From: Malachius bipustulatus
Lineage: Eukaryota; Arthropoda; Insecta; Coleoptera; Melyridae
Reading direction: 5' to 3'
Assembly (NCBI GenBank): GCA_910589415.1
Contig: OU342639.1
Coordinates: forward strand, 4,534,268-4,598,267
Length of the DNA: 64,000 nucleotides
A program made the translations under genes and the position numbers. The notes under the pieces are model-generated. The model did not search any database. It saw only the letters and a list, made by a program, of their open reading frames with translations, and had not been told where the DNA came from. Positions 1-11,939 of this stretch are shown one piece after another. The stretch's first letter is position 1. The number at the start of each line of letters is the position of its first letter.

Positions 1-952
1 AAAATAATTCCGAAATACAATTTTATTAGATAATATTTCAAATCGTTTTCGTTTTAATTTTCGAAGTTTTTGTAAAGTAGGTAATAAGTAATAAAGGATT
101 TATAAGGAAATAATAGTATTTGCAATATAATAAGAAAAACTATAGAGCACAGAGTAAACTGGTATAAGGAAAAATATAACATAGAATATATAAAATTAAA
201 TTAAAGAAAACTTACAATTTTTGAAAAATCGCGGATATGTTATAACACACAAGTAGTACACATTCACCTACATTACGTATGAATGAAGCCTGAGGCACGA
301 CTGAATAGACTGAAGACTGCATGGAGCTTACTTGATCAGTCAAGTGGCGCTTGTCAAGAGAGCCGGGAGAGTTGGATTGCGGGAGTAAGGCGGGGGCAAT
401 TACAGGACCGAAAATCAGAAATTCGCAAAAAGGCATCCTTGGTTTAAAATTTCAAATTTCACCCGCCTAGCTTGTGATAAATCATTTTAAAGCTCGCTAA
501 CCAATCAATCGAGCGGTTTAATGACTTTTATTAGCAAAAGTCAAATTTATTTTTTATTAAAAAAAACTACAAAATACAATAATAGATTTTTTTACTTTGT
601 ACGAATTTTCCTCTAAAAAGTAAGACCGTGGCTGCCGCGTTTGGGGCATCCAGGCGAGTTTTTTTTAACCTATGTGCCCCCAACGCGTCTCCCGCGTTTT
701 GTTTTTTGTTGTAATTTTTTGCATAATTTGTAGTTCGTGACAAACAAGAAACAAACTTCAATAAAAAAAAACTGAACATTTTTTTATATTCCAACTGAAG
801 TGTGGGTGGGGCACCTGGCTGTGACACCTTCAATAGAGGTGGCAGTGTAAGTGTTAAAATGAACCACATGACATTTCAGGATAGACAGCAGAGTGGCAGA
901 CAAACAGAGAGATAGATATAAATAGAGACAGACAGACATACAAGTAGACAGG
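1..952. other. Intergenic, nothing recognised
   Basis: This AT-rich stretch has no exon with convincing splice sites or recognisable protein similarity. It contains short GACA/GATA-like simple sequence around 890-950, just before the insertion point of the retroelement that follows. Two short open frames on the minus strand (near 212-436 and 567-869) have low-complexity translations and no recognisable domain, so I do not call them genes. Confidence 0.5.
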
Positions 953-1504
953 TAACCCTTAATTACCCGTGCGGTTGAGTACCCATCGGGCGCGTCCCCA
1001 GGTGGCGGATAGGGGGAAGGCGCCTTACAATGAGCTTAAGTGAGTAAGGTTAGCAGTGGTGATAAAGCTTGTCGGAGGTAAAATTCCAGACTGGTAGCTC
1101 AAAGCCCTGCCGCGGACCACCTCCCCCAACCTAGTTGTCGTGTCGTGACTAAAGGTCTGCACAGGGGTTATAACGATGCCGGAGAACGTCCGAACGTGGA
1201 CTCTCCGAAAGACCGTAAAACTCTGTTGTCGAGGTTATATTTCGCGAACAGAGGAATACGGGGGTCTAGGCTTTAACGCCTGGACCAAAAGGAGACAACC
1301 TTTAAAAACCTAAATCCTACGGCGGGAACTCAGGCTAAAAAGATGCGTGGCTGAATAGTAGATCAGTCCCTTCTGGATTCAACCTCGAAGAAGTGGCGCA
1401 CTTTTCGAAAATAAATGCCTACCATACGTATGGAGCTCTGTGTATGGTATTTCTTTAATAGCTCCATTACTCGTGGGCCATATGGACCAAGACACACCTA
1501 ATTC

Positions 1505-4500
1505 AATGCAGACCTTACCTAAACCTAACTGGGGTGCTGTTCAAGCGATTAGATGGGTAAAGGGCAGAGGGAGCAGAGAAGATGTAACTGAAAAAGCTTA
1601 GTAAACACCGGCTGAGATGGGCAGTTGGACTTCTAACAGAACACTGCCCAATAATAAAACGTGGATCCTTTTGGACAGAAAACCTGACACAAAAGGCCAA
1701 CAACTAATTTTCCTCATGGGAAAAAACCTAAGGGAGAAAATAGTGCAACTTCAATGCAGACCTTACCTAGGCCTAACTGGGGTGCTGTTCAAGCGACTAG
1801 GTGGGTAAAGGGCAGAGGGAGCAGAGAAGATGTAACTGAAAAAGCTTAGTAAACACCGGCTGAGATGGGCAGTTGGACTTCTAACAGAACACTGCCCAAT
1901 AATAAAACGTGGATCCTTTTGGACAGAAAACCTGACACAAAAGGCCAACAACTAATTTTCCTCATGGGAAAAAACCTAAGGGAGAAAATAGAGCAACTTC
2001 AATGCAGACCTTACCTAGGCCTAACTGGGGTGCTGTTCAAGCGACTAGGTGGGTAAAGGGCAGAGGGAGCAGAGAAGATGTAACTGAGCAACTTCAATGC
2101 AGACCTTGCCTAGGTCTAAACTGGGGTGCTGTTCAAGCGACTAGGTGGGAAAAGGACAGAGGGAGCAGAGAAGATGTAACTGAAAAAGCTGAGTAAACAC
2201 CGGCTGAGATGGGCAGTTGGACTTCTAACAGGACACTGCCCAATAATAAAACGTGGATCCTTTTGGACAGAAAACCTGACACAAAAGGCCAACAACTAAT
2301 TTTCCTCATGGGAAAAAACCTAAGGGAGAAAATAGTGCAACTTCAATGCAGACCTTACCTAGGCCTAACTGGGGTGCTGTTCAAGCGACTAGGTGGGTAA
2401 AGGGCAGAGGGAGCAGAGAAGATGTAACTGAAAAAGCTTAGTAAACACCGGCTGAGATGGGCAGTTGGACTTCTAACAGAACACTGCCCAATAATAAAAC
2501 GTGGATCCTTTTGGACAGAAAACCTGACACAAAAGGCCAACAACTAATTTTCCTCATGGGAAAAAACCTAAGGGAGAAAATAGAGCAACTTCAATGCAGA
2601 CCTTACCTAGGCCTAACTGGGGTGCTGTTCAAGCGACTACCCAAACAGCACAAAGTAGTCCCATGGACGTCCAATGGACATCCCTCTATGTACCAACGGA
2701 CGTCCATAGGACGTCCGTTTTTGTCCTATGGACGTCCATGGGACGTCCACTCAGTGTCCATTTGTCACAACTTTGGACATCCGCAGGATGTCCGTTACCG
2801 GACGTCCATAGGATGTCCGTTATCGGACGTCCATAGGGAGTCCGTTATCGGATGTCCATAGAGAGTCCGTTATCAGATGTCCACAAAGCATTTGCTGATA
2901 AATATCTTAGTGAGGAACAAAAGACAGAAAATATTCGATAAGTCTTGAAATTTAGAGTTTTGAAAAATCCAATAAATGTAGTGATAGGTATAGAGGGTAT
3001 ATACGGTAATTTTCTGTTTTGAAAACAACGTTGATAACGGCTAAAGATACAGGAAAACGACTAGGTACTTACCTACTTATGTGTTTCTATCATTAAGTTT
3101 TACGTAAAATCTGGTAATTTTCATTGAAAAGTTGTTAATTATATTAGTTTATCATAATATTGATAAACTTAATGAAAATATTCGTTTTTGGATTTTTCAC
3201 AAACTCTAAAAATTAAAGATTCATCGAATTTCTTTCTTTTGTTCACTGTATAATGCAGATGTCTCTCATCTTCACGCTAGCAGTCTTGAGTTTAATGGGA
3301 ATGGCGGAAGTCTTTCCTTGGGACGAATTAATGTATAATGTAGGAATGTGGATTGTATATATGATAGTGGAAGAATGGAAGATGGGGTGGTTATAGCGCG
3401 TGCGTGCGCACTTGTGCTGCTATTCTCTTCCTGTCTGCGACAGCACGTCATGCGCAATAGTCAAAAATAACTCGATGGACGTCCAATGGACGTACTTTTG
3501 TGGACGTACATAGGAAGTCCGTGCGGAGAAGTCCGTAGGACGTCCATTTATTGTCCATGGACCAATGGACGTATAATGGATACTCAACGGACGTCCATAG
3601 GACACTCGGTGCTATCTGGGTAGGTGGGTAAAGGGCAGAGGGAGCAGAGAAGATGTAACTGAGCAACTTCAATGCAGACCTTGCCTAGGTCTAAACTGGG
3701 GTGCTGTTCAAGCGACTAGGTGGGAAAAGGACAGAGGGAGCAGAGAAGATGTAACTGAAAAAGCTGAGTAAACACCGGCTGAGATGGGCAGTTGGACTTC
3801 TAACAGGACGCTGCCCACTAATAAAACGTGGATCCTTTTGGACAGAAAACCTGACACAAAAGGCCAACAACTAATTTTCCTCATGGGAAAAAACCTAAGG
3901 GAGAAAATAGAGCAACTTCAATGCAGACCTTACCTAGGCCTAACTGGGGTGCTGTTCAAGCGACTAGGTGGGTAAAGGGCAGAGGAAGCAGAGAAGATGT
4001 AACTGAGCAACTTCAATGCAGACCTTGCCTAGGTCTAAACTGGGGTGCTGTTCAAGCGACTAGGTGGGAAAAGGACAGAGGGAGCAGAGAAGATGTAACT
4101 GAAAAAGCTGAGTAAACACCGGCTGAGATGGGCAGTTGGACTTCTAACAGGACACTGCCCAATAATAAAACGTGGATCCTTTTGGACAGAAAACCTGACA
4201 CAAAAGGCCAACAACTAATTTTCCTCATGGGAAAAAACCTAAGGGAGAAAATAGAGCAACTTCAATGCAGACCTTACCTAGGCCTAACTGGGGTGCTGTT
4301 CAAGCAACTAGGTGGGTAAAGGGCAGAGGGAACAGAGAAGATGTAACTGAGCAACTTCAATGCAGACCTTGCCTAGGTCTAAACTGGGGTTCTGTTCAAG
4401 CGACTAGGTGGGAAAAGGACAGAGGGAGCAGAGAAGATGTAACTGAAAAAGCTGAGTAAACACCGGCTGAGATGGGCAGTTGGACTTCTAACAGGACACT

Positions 4501-5995
4501 GCCCACTAATAAAACGTGGATCCTTTTGGACAGAAAACCTGACACAAAAGGCCAACAACTAATTTTCCTCATGGGAAAAAACCTAAGGGAGAAAATAGAG
4601 CAACTTCAATGCAGACCTTACCTTAGGCCTAACTGGGGTGCTGTTCAAGCGACTAGGTGGGTAAAGGGCAGAGGGAGCAGAGAAGATGTAAATGAGCAAC
4701 TTCAATGCAGACCTTGCCTAGGCCTAACTGGGGTGCTGTTCAAACGACTAGATGGGAAAAGGGCAGAGGGAGCAGAGAAGATGTAACTGAAAAAGCTGAG
4801 TAAACACCGGCTGAGATGGGCAGTTGGACTTCTAACAGGACACTGCCCACTAATAAAACGTGGATCCTTTTGGACAGAAAACCTGACACAAAATGTCAAC
4901 AACTAATTTTCCTCATGGGAAAAAACCTAAGGGAGAAAATAGAGCAACTTCAATGCAGACCTTACCTAGGCCTAACTGGGGTGCTGTTCAAGCGACTAGG
5001 TGGGTAAAGGGCAGAGGGAGCAGAGAAGATGTAACTGAGCAACTTCAATGCAGACCTTGCCTAGGTCTAAACTGGGGTGCTGTTCAAGCGACTAGGTGGG
5101 AAAAGGACAGAGGGAGCAGAGAAGATGTAACTGAAAAAGCTGAGTAAACACCGGCTGAGATGGGCAGTTGGACTTCTAACAGGACACTGCCCACTAATAA
5201 AACGTGGATCCTTTTGGACAGAAAACCTGACACAAAAGGCCAACAACTAATTTTCCTCATGAGAAAAAACCTAAGGGAGAAAATAGAGCAACTTCAATGC
5301 AGACCTTACCTTAGGCCTAACTGGGGTGCTGTTCAAGCGACTAGGTGGGTAAAGGGCAGAGGGAGCAGAGAAGATGTAAATGAGCAACTTCAATGCAGAC
5401 CTTGCCTAGGCCTAACTGGGGTGCTGTTCAAACGACTAGGTGGGAAAAGGGCAGAGGGAGCAGAGAAGATGTAACTGAAAAAGCTGAGTAAACACCGGCT
5501 GAGATGGGCAGTTGGACTTCTAACAGGACACTGCCCACTAATAAAACGTGGATCCTTTTGGACAGAAAACCTGACACAAAAGGCCAACAACTAATTTTCC
5601 TCATGGGAAAAAAACTAAGTGAGAAAATAGAGCAACTTCAATGCAGACCTTGCCTAGGCCTAACTGGGGTGCTGTTCAAACGACTAGGTGGGAAAAGGGC
5701 AGAGGGAGCAGAGAAGATGTAACTGAAAAAGCTGAGTAAACACCGGCTGAGATGGGCAGTTGGACTTCTAACAGGACACTGCCCACTAATAAAACGTGGA
5801 TCCTTTTGGACAGAAAACCTGACACAAAAGGCCAACAACTAATTTTCCTCATGGGAAAAAACCTAAGTGAGAAAATAAAGCAACTTCAATGCAGACCTTA
5901 CCTAGGCCTAACTGGGGTGCTGTTCAAGCGACTAGGTGGGGAAAGGGAAGAGGGAGCATAGAAGATGTAACTGAAAAAGCTGAGTAAGCACCAGC
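1505..5995 (+). repeat. Tandem array of 248/344-bp units derived from LINE RNase H region
   Basis: The segment containing GAGATGGGCAGTTGGACTTC recurs with starts near 1617, 1865, 2209, 2457, 3784, 4128, 4472, 4816, 5160, 5504 and 5752, plus a diverged one near 6000. Spacing is 248 or 344 bp. The 96-bp difference is an internal duplication of the part starting CAACTTCAATGCAGACC. Units are nearly identical, so short open frames on both strands are repeated many times; they are by-products of the array and not genes. In one plus frame each unit reads KKLSKHRLRWAVGLLTGHCP, the conserved entry to a LINE RNase H-like region, followed by frame breaks. Confidence 0.9.
2640..3620. mobile_element. MITE with GGACGTCC dyads, TA target site
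   Basis: This 981-bp insertion interrupts one unit of the tandem array. The uninterrupted site elsewhere reads GCGACTAGGTGGG; here TA is duplicated at 2638-2639 and 3621-3622. The ends form inverted repeats (CCCAAACAGCAC at the left, GTGCTATCTGGG at the right). Both subterminal regions (about 2660-2890 and 3470-3605) are packed with the palindrome GGACGTCC and variants spaced by short linkers. The centre is plain AT-rich DNA with no transposase. TA duplication and terminal inverted repeats suggest a Tc1/mariner-type non-autonomous element, but the superfamily is an inference. Confidence 0.75.
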
Positions 5996-6238
5996 TGAGA
6001 TGGGCAATTGGACTTCTAACAGGACACTGCCCACTAATTACACCTCTCAATAAATAGGAGTGAAAAATATCCCGGATTACAGGAGATGCGGGGAGGGGGA
6101 GGAAACCCCATACCACCTAACAAGCACCCATTGGACTCATACTGAAATACTTTCGGGAGACGGGACCGATGAGATAATTATCCAAAGGGGTACAATAAGC
6201 GCAAGCTTCAGTACAAGGGCTTTGAACCTACCCTAGAA

Positions 6239-6285
<47 letters not shown>

Positions 6286-6294
6286 CCTTAATTA

Positions 6295-7748
6295 ATTTTG
6301 ACAATCAGAATTTTTTTGAGGTCAATCCCTCCATCACTTCACCTCCAGCTACCCCTACATTGGAAGGTCAAATTGCTCTCTGTTTACGTTTTGCTAAAAC
6401 ATGCAGTGTCATGGATTTATTTACACAAGAAACAAAACACAGAACTTAAAAAAAAAGACATTTCAAATCCTTGAGCCGGTTTACCCCGTTTACCGCGAAT
6501 AAATACCACGAAATGCGAATAGAATAAGAACTTTAAAATCGTTACTCTAGGATAAATACCCCTTAATTTGACAGGTTAAATGTCAGAGTACGTTCGTACC
6601 CTCCTATTCCGTAGAGTATTCGGAGCATGCCCTAGAGTACGAACTCTTAGTTTATGAACGCTGTAAATGACACTTCCAGAGGTATGACAATAGTTTCTGA
6701 ACGGCCCAGGAGGATGCTCTGTATACTCGGAATAAGTTTCTGAACGTATAGTTCAGAAAGTTGCCAGAACACGGGAGCCGCGTTGGCAGTGAACGTGCTA
6801 AAGAAATATCCTATTATAGTGGCGTCTCTTAACGACTGTCAAAAAAACTCATCGAGACCGTAATCTGACAGCGGCGATTCACGGTACCTAATTATGTAAT
6901 GTGTACCAACAGTGACTGCCAAAAGTCGGAATCATAAGGGGACATGCATTGTTTATTTCAGATTTGAACATCCTTATAGAAGGCAAAAATTTATGCTCGT
7001 CTGACAATCCTCTTTACCTCCTACCAACTAGGTACACCGAGTTAATTTGACTTTGTTAGAAAATTGTCAATATAGATTGGCCAATTTTGTAATTATCAAA
7101 ACACAAAAAATGATTATGGAAACTATGTTAGTGTTATAGTCGTATAAACTAAACGTACCTGTCGTCCTGTTCTACAAACTGGGCTCTAGACAGTCCTTTA
7201 AGCTGATAATAATTGTCTTAGATAATCTAAACTTCACTAAACTATGTATATTTCCATGTCATTGTGGATATATCGACAGAAAACATACAATACCTAGTAT
7301 TAATTACACTATTTCACGCAGAAGAAAAACTGGAATGAAATGCTGTCGTTTTTAAATTTAAAGTTTTGTTTACTTTACTAGAAATTAGCTGTTAACTTCA
7401 AACGTTTGCCACTGGCGCTGCTAGCACACCAACTCGCGGTGGTTGTTGGTAGCCGGTTTGGCGCGGCATAGTAGGAGTACACTTTCGCGATTTTAGGTTG
7501 TCGTTAGAACGGTAGTACATGACGTCACAAGGCGAACTTTGATAAATTACATGAATATATACCATAGTTGTTGGTGCGCGGGTAAAAATGTTTAAATAAA
7601 ATGTTATTAGTATAATGTCTGGAATATGTTAATTAGTTATTCTCAAGATTATCTAAGTACTTTGACATTAACCAACAATTTTTTGTTATGTATGTCAACA
7701 TTAGATTATAAGTTTAACATCCATGTATTAATGGTTGCATACTCTTAT
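6295..7748. other. Intergenic, nothing recognised
   Basis: There is no supported coding exon, RNA gene or obvious repeat in this stretch. A somewhat GC-richer patch around 7400-7520 precedes the 3' end of the LINE copy that follows. Confidence 0.4.
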
Positions 7749-10295
7749 AGTTTTTTATTTTTTTATTGAAGTATTTACATTTACGGGCAAGCCCAAATAA
7801 TGTATTTACAGTTACACAACACTTATATTGGAATTAACTAATAATTAACTCATTTTACTTATTAACAAATCGAGCACCCTGTCATTGAATGCTAAGGAAA
7901 GTTTTCAGTGCTCTTAAGGAGCTGAAAAATATGTCCAAGCCAGGATAGCGAGTCATAAAGTCGTTAGTATGGTTGATCATATCTGTTATTGGAGAGAATA
8001 GGCCATAATTAGTTTTGTGTGGTGGTGGAGCAAATAGGGCAGCTGATCTTGTGGGGTATATAGGAGTTCGAATAGCAATTTGCGCTAACAATTCCGGACA
8101 GCTAAGAAGACCATTGAAGAGCTTGTAGATAAAAATTACATATCGACCAGAACGTCTACCTTGCAGCGACTGGCAGTGAACGAGCTGGAGTCTTTCTGGA
8201 TAGGTATATAAGGATTTGTCAATATTGGACTTGAATAAAAGATAATTGATCATTTTTCGTTGTACCCGTTCCAAACGATCAATGTGACAGTTGTAGTTGG
8301 GGTTCCAAACAAGAGAGCCGAATTCCAAGATTGATCTGATCAAAGAGAAGTACAAAATTTTTATAGATGAAATGTCCTTGAAATCTCTTGTTTGGCGCTT
8401 AATAAAACCTACCAACCTGTAGCATCGACCAATAATTGAGGAAATATGTGCCTCGAAGCATAATTTAGAATCAAGAATCATTCCCAGGTCTCTAACCTTG
8501 TATTCGCGTTGTGAAAGTTGGCCATCCGTATAATATGAAAACACAAGTGGCGAAATTTTCCTGGAGAATGATATCACGCAACATTTATCTCTGTTCAAGA
8601 AGAGTTTATTAGCTATGCACCATTCATTCAATCTGTCCAAGTCGCTTTGCAGCTTTAAAGAATCTGACAGATCATTGACAACCGTGAACACCTTCACATC
8701 ATCTGCAAATAGTAGGGATTTAGAGTATTTAAAGACAGCTGTTATGTCATTTATGAATAAGGAGAACAATAGTGGACCGCAGTGACTCCCCTGTGGTACA
8801 CCCGACGTTACCGATATTTCGTACGAAACATAGCTTCCAATTTTCACCACCTGGGTTCTACCATGTAAGAAGGTTTCTAGCCATGATAGCAGATTGCCCG
8901 AAATGCCGCAATGGAAGAGTTTCTCAGTGAGCAAAGACAGGTCCACCCTATCGAAGGCTTTACTAAAATCTGTGTAAACAGAGTCGACCTGTAGCCCAGA
9001 CTCTATAGCATTATAAATATAGGAGGTATAGCACAATAGATTTGTTTCCACGCTGCGTCCGCGATAAAAACCATGTTGTTGGTCAGCAATATGGTTCCTA
9101 AAAACATTGAATATTACATCCGAAACCAGAGAATCAAAGACCTTTGATTGACCTATAGCACTTACCATACATATAGGTCTATAATTTACAACCTTATTTT
9201 TATCACCAGATTTAAATAAAGGAAAAACAAATGACATTTTCCACTTTTTTGGAAAATAGCCCTTGCACATTGAGTGATTATAAATAAGAGAGATAGGCAA
9301 GGCTAATGAGGATTTGAAAAGTTTCAAAAAGAAAGCTGAGATTCCATCTGGACCGGGATTATAATTTTCTTTTAGCTTACTCAGCCCATGAAGGACATCA
9401 AGCTCTGTGAAGGCGATGTCGCTTAATTGAAAAGTGTTTTCGATATCTGAAGGTAAGGTGATCTTATTAGGGGCGGCATTAACAGCAGTAAAGACGGACC
9501 TAAAATAATCTGCAAATAAATTGCAAATATCTACTCCATCTTCAGACTTTCTATTATCGAATTCTACCGAACTTGGAATACCTATGCTGTTTTTTTGCTT
9601 ACCATTGACATAATGCCAGAAAAGACGAGAATTTGTTTTAATATTGCGTTCTGTGTTTGAGGTGAATTTAACGTAATCGTTATTTATTTTAATTTTAGCT
9701 TCGGTTCTTTTGGTTTTGTATATCTCATAGTCGAGTTCACTAAGTGACCTTTTGTATTTATTATAAAATTTGTTTTTAGATTTAATGGATCTCTTAGTGT
9801 CCACAGAATACCAGTGTGGAAAATTGCCATTGTTGACAAATAATTTAGGAACAAATGAGTTGAGAGCATGATTTACAATACTATAAAATTTATCAACATT
9901 TGCGTCTACATCAGAATGTGAATCAATAAGGGATTGCCAATCAATGGAATTAAAAAATTCAGTTATCGCTGGCTCATTTGCATTTTTATAGTTAAATTTA
10001 ATTTGGCCATGGAGAATGAGATCGCTATCATGACTCAGACTAATAACAAATTCCAAAGGAGGGTGATATTTGTCAGGAGGAACCAAACTGAGAGGAGACT
10101 TCCGGACACTTGTACCATTAGAACACAGCACTAGATCCAAGATTGAATTTAAATCGTTTTTAATCAGGTTGCATTGATAAAGGCTTAAAAGATTTATGCT
10201 ATCGCATATTCTGGTATCACTCGACGACGTAGAGATAAATATGCCGTACTCGGCGTCTTCCTCACTTTTATGCCAGGTAGTTCTTGACTTTAGCT
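7749..10295 (-). mobile_element. 5'-truncated Jockey-like LINE copy A
   Basis: This is a minus-strand non-LTR retrotransposon. The 3' end is at the low coordinate (an A-rich run on the minus strand near 7749-7768) and the 5' end is cut within the endonuclease region near 10290. It abuts a GATA-type microsatellite (about 10299-10328) that looks like the 3' tail of the neighbouring LINE copy B. I did not find a convincing target-site duplication. The single long open frame shows it is younger or less decayed than copy B. Confidence 0.85.
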
Positions 10296-10341
10296 TGTAA
10301 GATAGATAGATAGATAAATAGATAGATATTTTATTTTCCAC
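7882..10341 (-). CDS. LINE reverse transcriptase (ORF2, N-terminally truncated)
   Basis: This is a long uninterrupted frame of 819 codons encoding the end of an AP-type endonuclease and a complete reverse transcriptase. The endonuclease remnant is near residues 60-70 (ILDLVLCSN). Reverse transcriptase motifs are visible in order: YTDFSKAFDRVD near residue 455, SGVPQGSHCGPLLF near 510-520, and the catalytic FADD near 545. After it come the C-terminal conserved stretches DLGMILDSKLCF and LEFGSLVWNPNY. The first 17 or so residues (KISIYLSIYLSYK) translate the adjacent microsatellite and are not part of the protein. The enzyme would copy LINE RNA at nicked genomic DNA. Lacking ORF1 and most of the endonuclease, the copy is probably immobile. 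The Jockey-superfamily assignment rests on motif style only. Confidence 0.85.
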   Translation of the reverse strand: MENKISIYLSIYLSYKLKSRTTWHKSEEDAEYGIFISTSSSDTRICDSINLLSLYQCNLIKNDLNSILDLVLCSNGTSVRKSPLSLVPPDKYHPPLEFVISLSHDSDLILHGQIKFNYKNANEPAITEFFNSIDWQSLIDSHSDVDANVDKFYSIVNHALNSFVPKLFVNNGNFPHWYSVDTKRSIKSKNKFYNKYKRSLSELDYEIYKTKRTEAKIKINNDYVKFTSNTERNIKTNSRLFWHYVNGKQKNSIGIPSSVEFDNRKSEDGVDICNLFADYFRSVFTAVNAAPNKITLPSDIENTFQLSDIAFTELDVLHGLSKLKENYNPGPDGISAFFLKLFKSSLALPISLIYNHSMCKGYFPKKWKMSFVFPLFKSGDKNKVVNYRPICMVSAIGQSKVFDSLVSDVIFNVFRNHIADQQHGFYRGRSVETNLLCYTSYIYNAIESGLQVDSVYTDFSKAFDRVDLSLLTEKLFHCGISGNLLSWLETFLHGRTQVVKIGSYVSYEISVTSGVPQGSHCGPLLFSLFINDITAVFKYSKSLLFADDVKVFTVVNDLSDSLKLQSDLDRLNEWCIANKLFLNRDKCCVISFSRKISPLVFSYYTDGQLSQREYKVRDLGMILDSKLCFEAHISSIIGRCYRLVGFIKRQTRDFKDISSIKILYFSLIRSILEFGSLVWNPNYNCHIDRLERVQRKMINYLLFKSNIDKSLYTYPERLQLVHCQSLQGRRSGRYVIFIYKLFNGLLSCPELLAQIAIRTPIYPTRSAALFAPPPHKTNYGLFSPITDMINHTNDFMTRYPGLDIFFSSLRALKTFLSIQ

Positions 10342-11138
10342 TTGTCATGTACATAGATATTACATTTATGGAAGTCAGGTAAATATTAACAACAGATACA
10401 AATTACAGTCTAACGCTTTGAAAACGAGCTATCAAAGATGGAGGCACAGCAGTGAATTACCAATTAGATGGTCCATTTAAAAATTCCTGCACTGAATAGA
10501 AGACATTGGCAGTCAAATATCCTTTAATTTTTCTTTTGAAATGGTAAATATTCAGAGATTTTATTTCATGTGGTAGCTTATTGTAGCATTTGAATAATAG
10601 ACGGTTTTTATAAGACGTGCCCAGTCTTTATTTTTTGATGCTATGTGGTCCGCATATCTTGTCTAAATACCGCTGATATGATAATTTGTTCTAAAATTTA
10701 TAATGTTTCTATGAATATACACCAAATTTTGCAGAATATAAATACACGGGAGTGTTAATATCTGGAAGGATTTGAAGAGCTCACGGCAAGAATCTCTAGG
10801 ACCCTTGTCTGCTATAACCCTGACCGCTTTTTTTTTAATTTTAAAAACTCTTATACTGTCTTTAGCACCTCCCCACAATAACGTGCAGTAACTAAGGTAG
10901 CTGTGGATCACTCCAAAATATGCAGTTTTGACTGCATTGACATCTGCACATTTTCTTATCTGACGTAATACAAATATATGACGAGATAAGGTCGAACAAA
11001 CCTCGTCTATCCCCATTTAAGGGAGTGGTCCAAGACCACCCCAAGTGCTTTGATAATTTGTTGTGGCTTATATTTTGGGTCAACTGAGAATGTCATAATC
11101 TTATCGCTTCACTAACTCGAAGGTCTGTCTCCGCTGCA

Positions 11139-11939
11139 TTACAACATGTTAATAACCATAGTAGTGTCATCTGCGTACTGCGTAATGTTAGTTCTCTTCA
11201 TGTGTTCTGCGAAATCGTTGATGTAAACAAGGAAAAGTGTGGGCCCCAAGATTGAGGCTTGAGGCACTCCACAACACGTCATCAAATCTCGCAACGAAAC
11301 CTGATCTACTGACACATATTGAATGACTTCGCCCCACCAAATAACTATGAAACAATTTAAGTCAACAATAATCCAGCCTCTTATGCCAATCTTATTTAAT
11401 TTGTCTAGCAATATCTCATGTGAGACGCAGTCAAAAGCCTTCTGGAGGTCACAGAACACCGCCGTTGTGGTCCGCGAATTCTCCAGACCTTCCACCACCT
11501 CAACTATTTTCCTTATTGCATCCCCAGTACTCCTATCTGATCTGAAACCAAACTGTTGTCTCCCCAGGATATTATTTGCCGTCAGAAATCCTGTGATTTT
11601 TTTACATAAAATATTTTCAAATATTTTACCCAACAGTGGCACAATGGCAATTGGCCTGTAGCTGTTGGGATTGTTAATATCTCCTTTATTCTTGTATATA
11701 GGAATTACCTTAGCCGATTTCAGAGCGAGAGGAAATATGACTCCAAGCAGGCACCTGTTGTACAAGTGAGTTAACACAGGCAAAACTGTTGTTATCGACG
11801 ACTTCAAAATATTTAAATTAAGACCATAGCAGTCCGTCACAGCAGAACCATTGAGTGAGTTCAGCGAATCAAGAACATCAACGGCTAGCACAGGATCCAT
11901 AAAGAACGATCCGTGAGAGGTGTTCCGGGTAGAACTCAT
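11139..11939 (-). pseudogene. LINE copy B reverse transcriptase fragment
   Basis: The frame shows a conserved reverse transcriptase core: KSAKVIPIYKNKGDINNPNSY and RPIAIVPLLGKIFE in the fingers, then FGFRSDRSTGDAI, FCDLQKAFDCVSHEILLDKL (first catalytic Asp), CGVPQASILGPTLFLVYIND, and the catalytic YADD close to the end. The more usual Q-G of GVPQGS is Q-A here. The frame stops soon after YADD and the thumb region continues in another frame at 10663-11016 (LSYCTLLWGGAKDS). It is a dead copy, inferred from its breaks. Confidence 0.85.

Larger units (their letters stand above)
966..6281 (+). mobile_element. Non-LTR retroelement with tandemly expanded RNase H-like segment
   Basis: The 13-bp sequence TAACCCTTAATTA occurs at 953-965 and again at 6282-6294, exactly flanking this block, which I read as a target-site duplication. 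The right end is a (TAA)n tail (about 6239-6284), as in I-like and related LINE groups. The left part (966-1500) is a GC-richer leader with no clear ORF. The right part encodes, in pieces, an RNase H-type end (LRWAVGLLTGHCPL near 5995-6040) and a zinc-knuckle-like tail (DYRRCGEGEETPYHL near 6072-6117). Endonuclease and reverse transcriptase are missing, so the copy is non-autonomous. Its centre is a tandem array, itself split by a MITE. That it moved as one unit is inferred from the duplication; the clade is uncertain. Confidence 0.75.

Noticed and set aside
567..869. Minus-strand frame of 100 codons
   Set aside because: No recognisable domain, low-complexity ends and no splice or promoter context.
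1515..6116. Many repeated open frames of about 60-130 codons on both strands
   Set aside because: They are the same repeat unit read in different frames; none has a continuous family domain and all recur with the array period.
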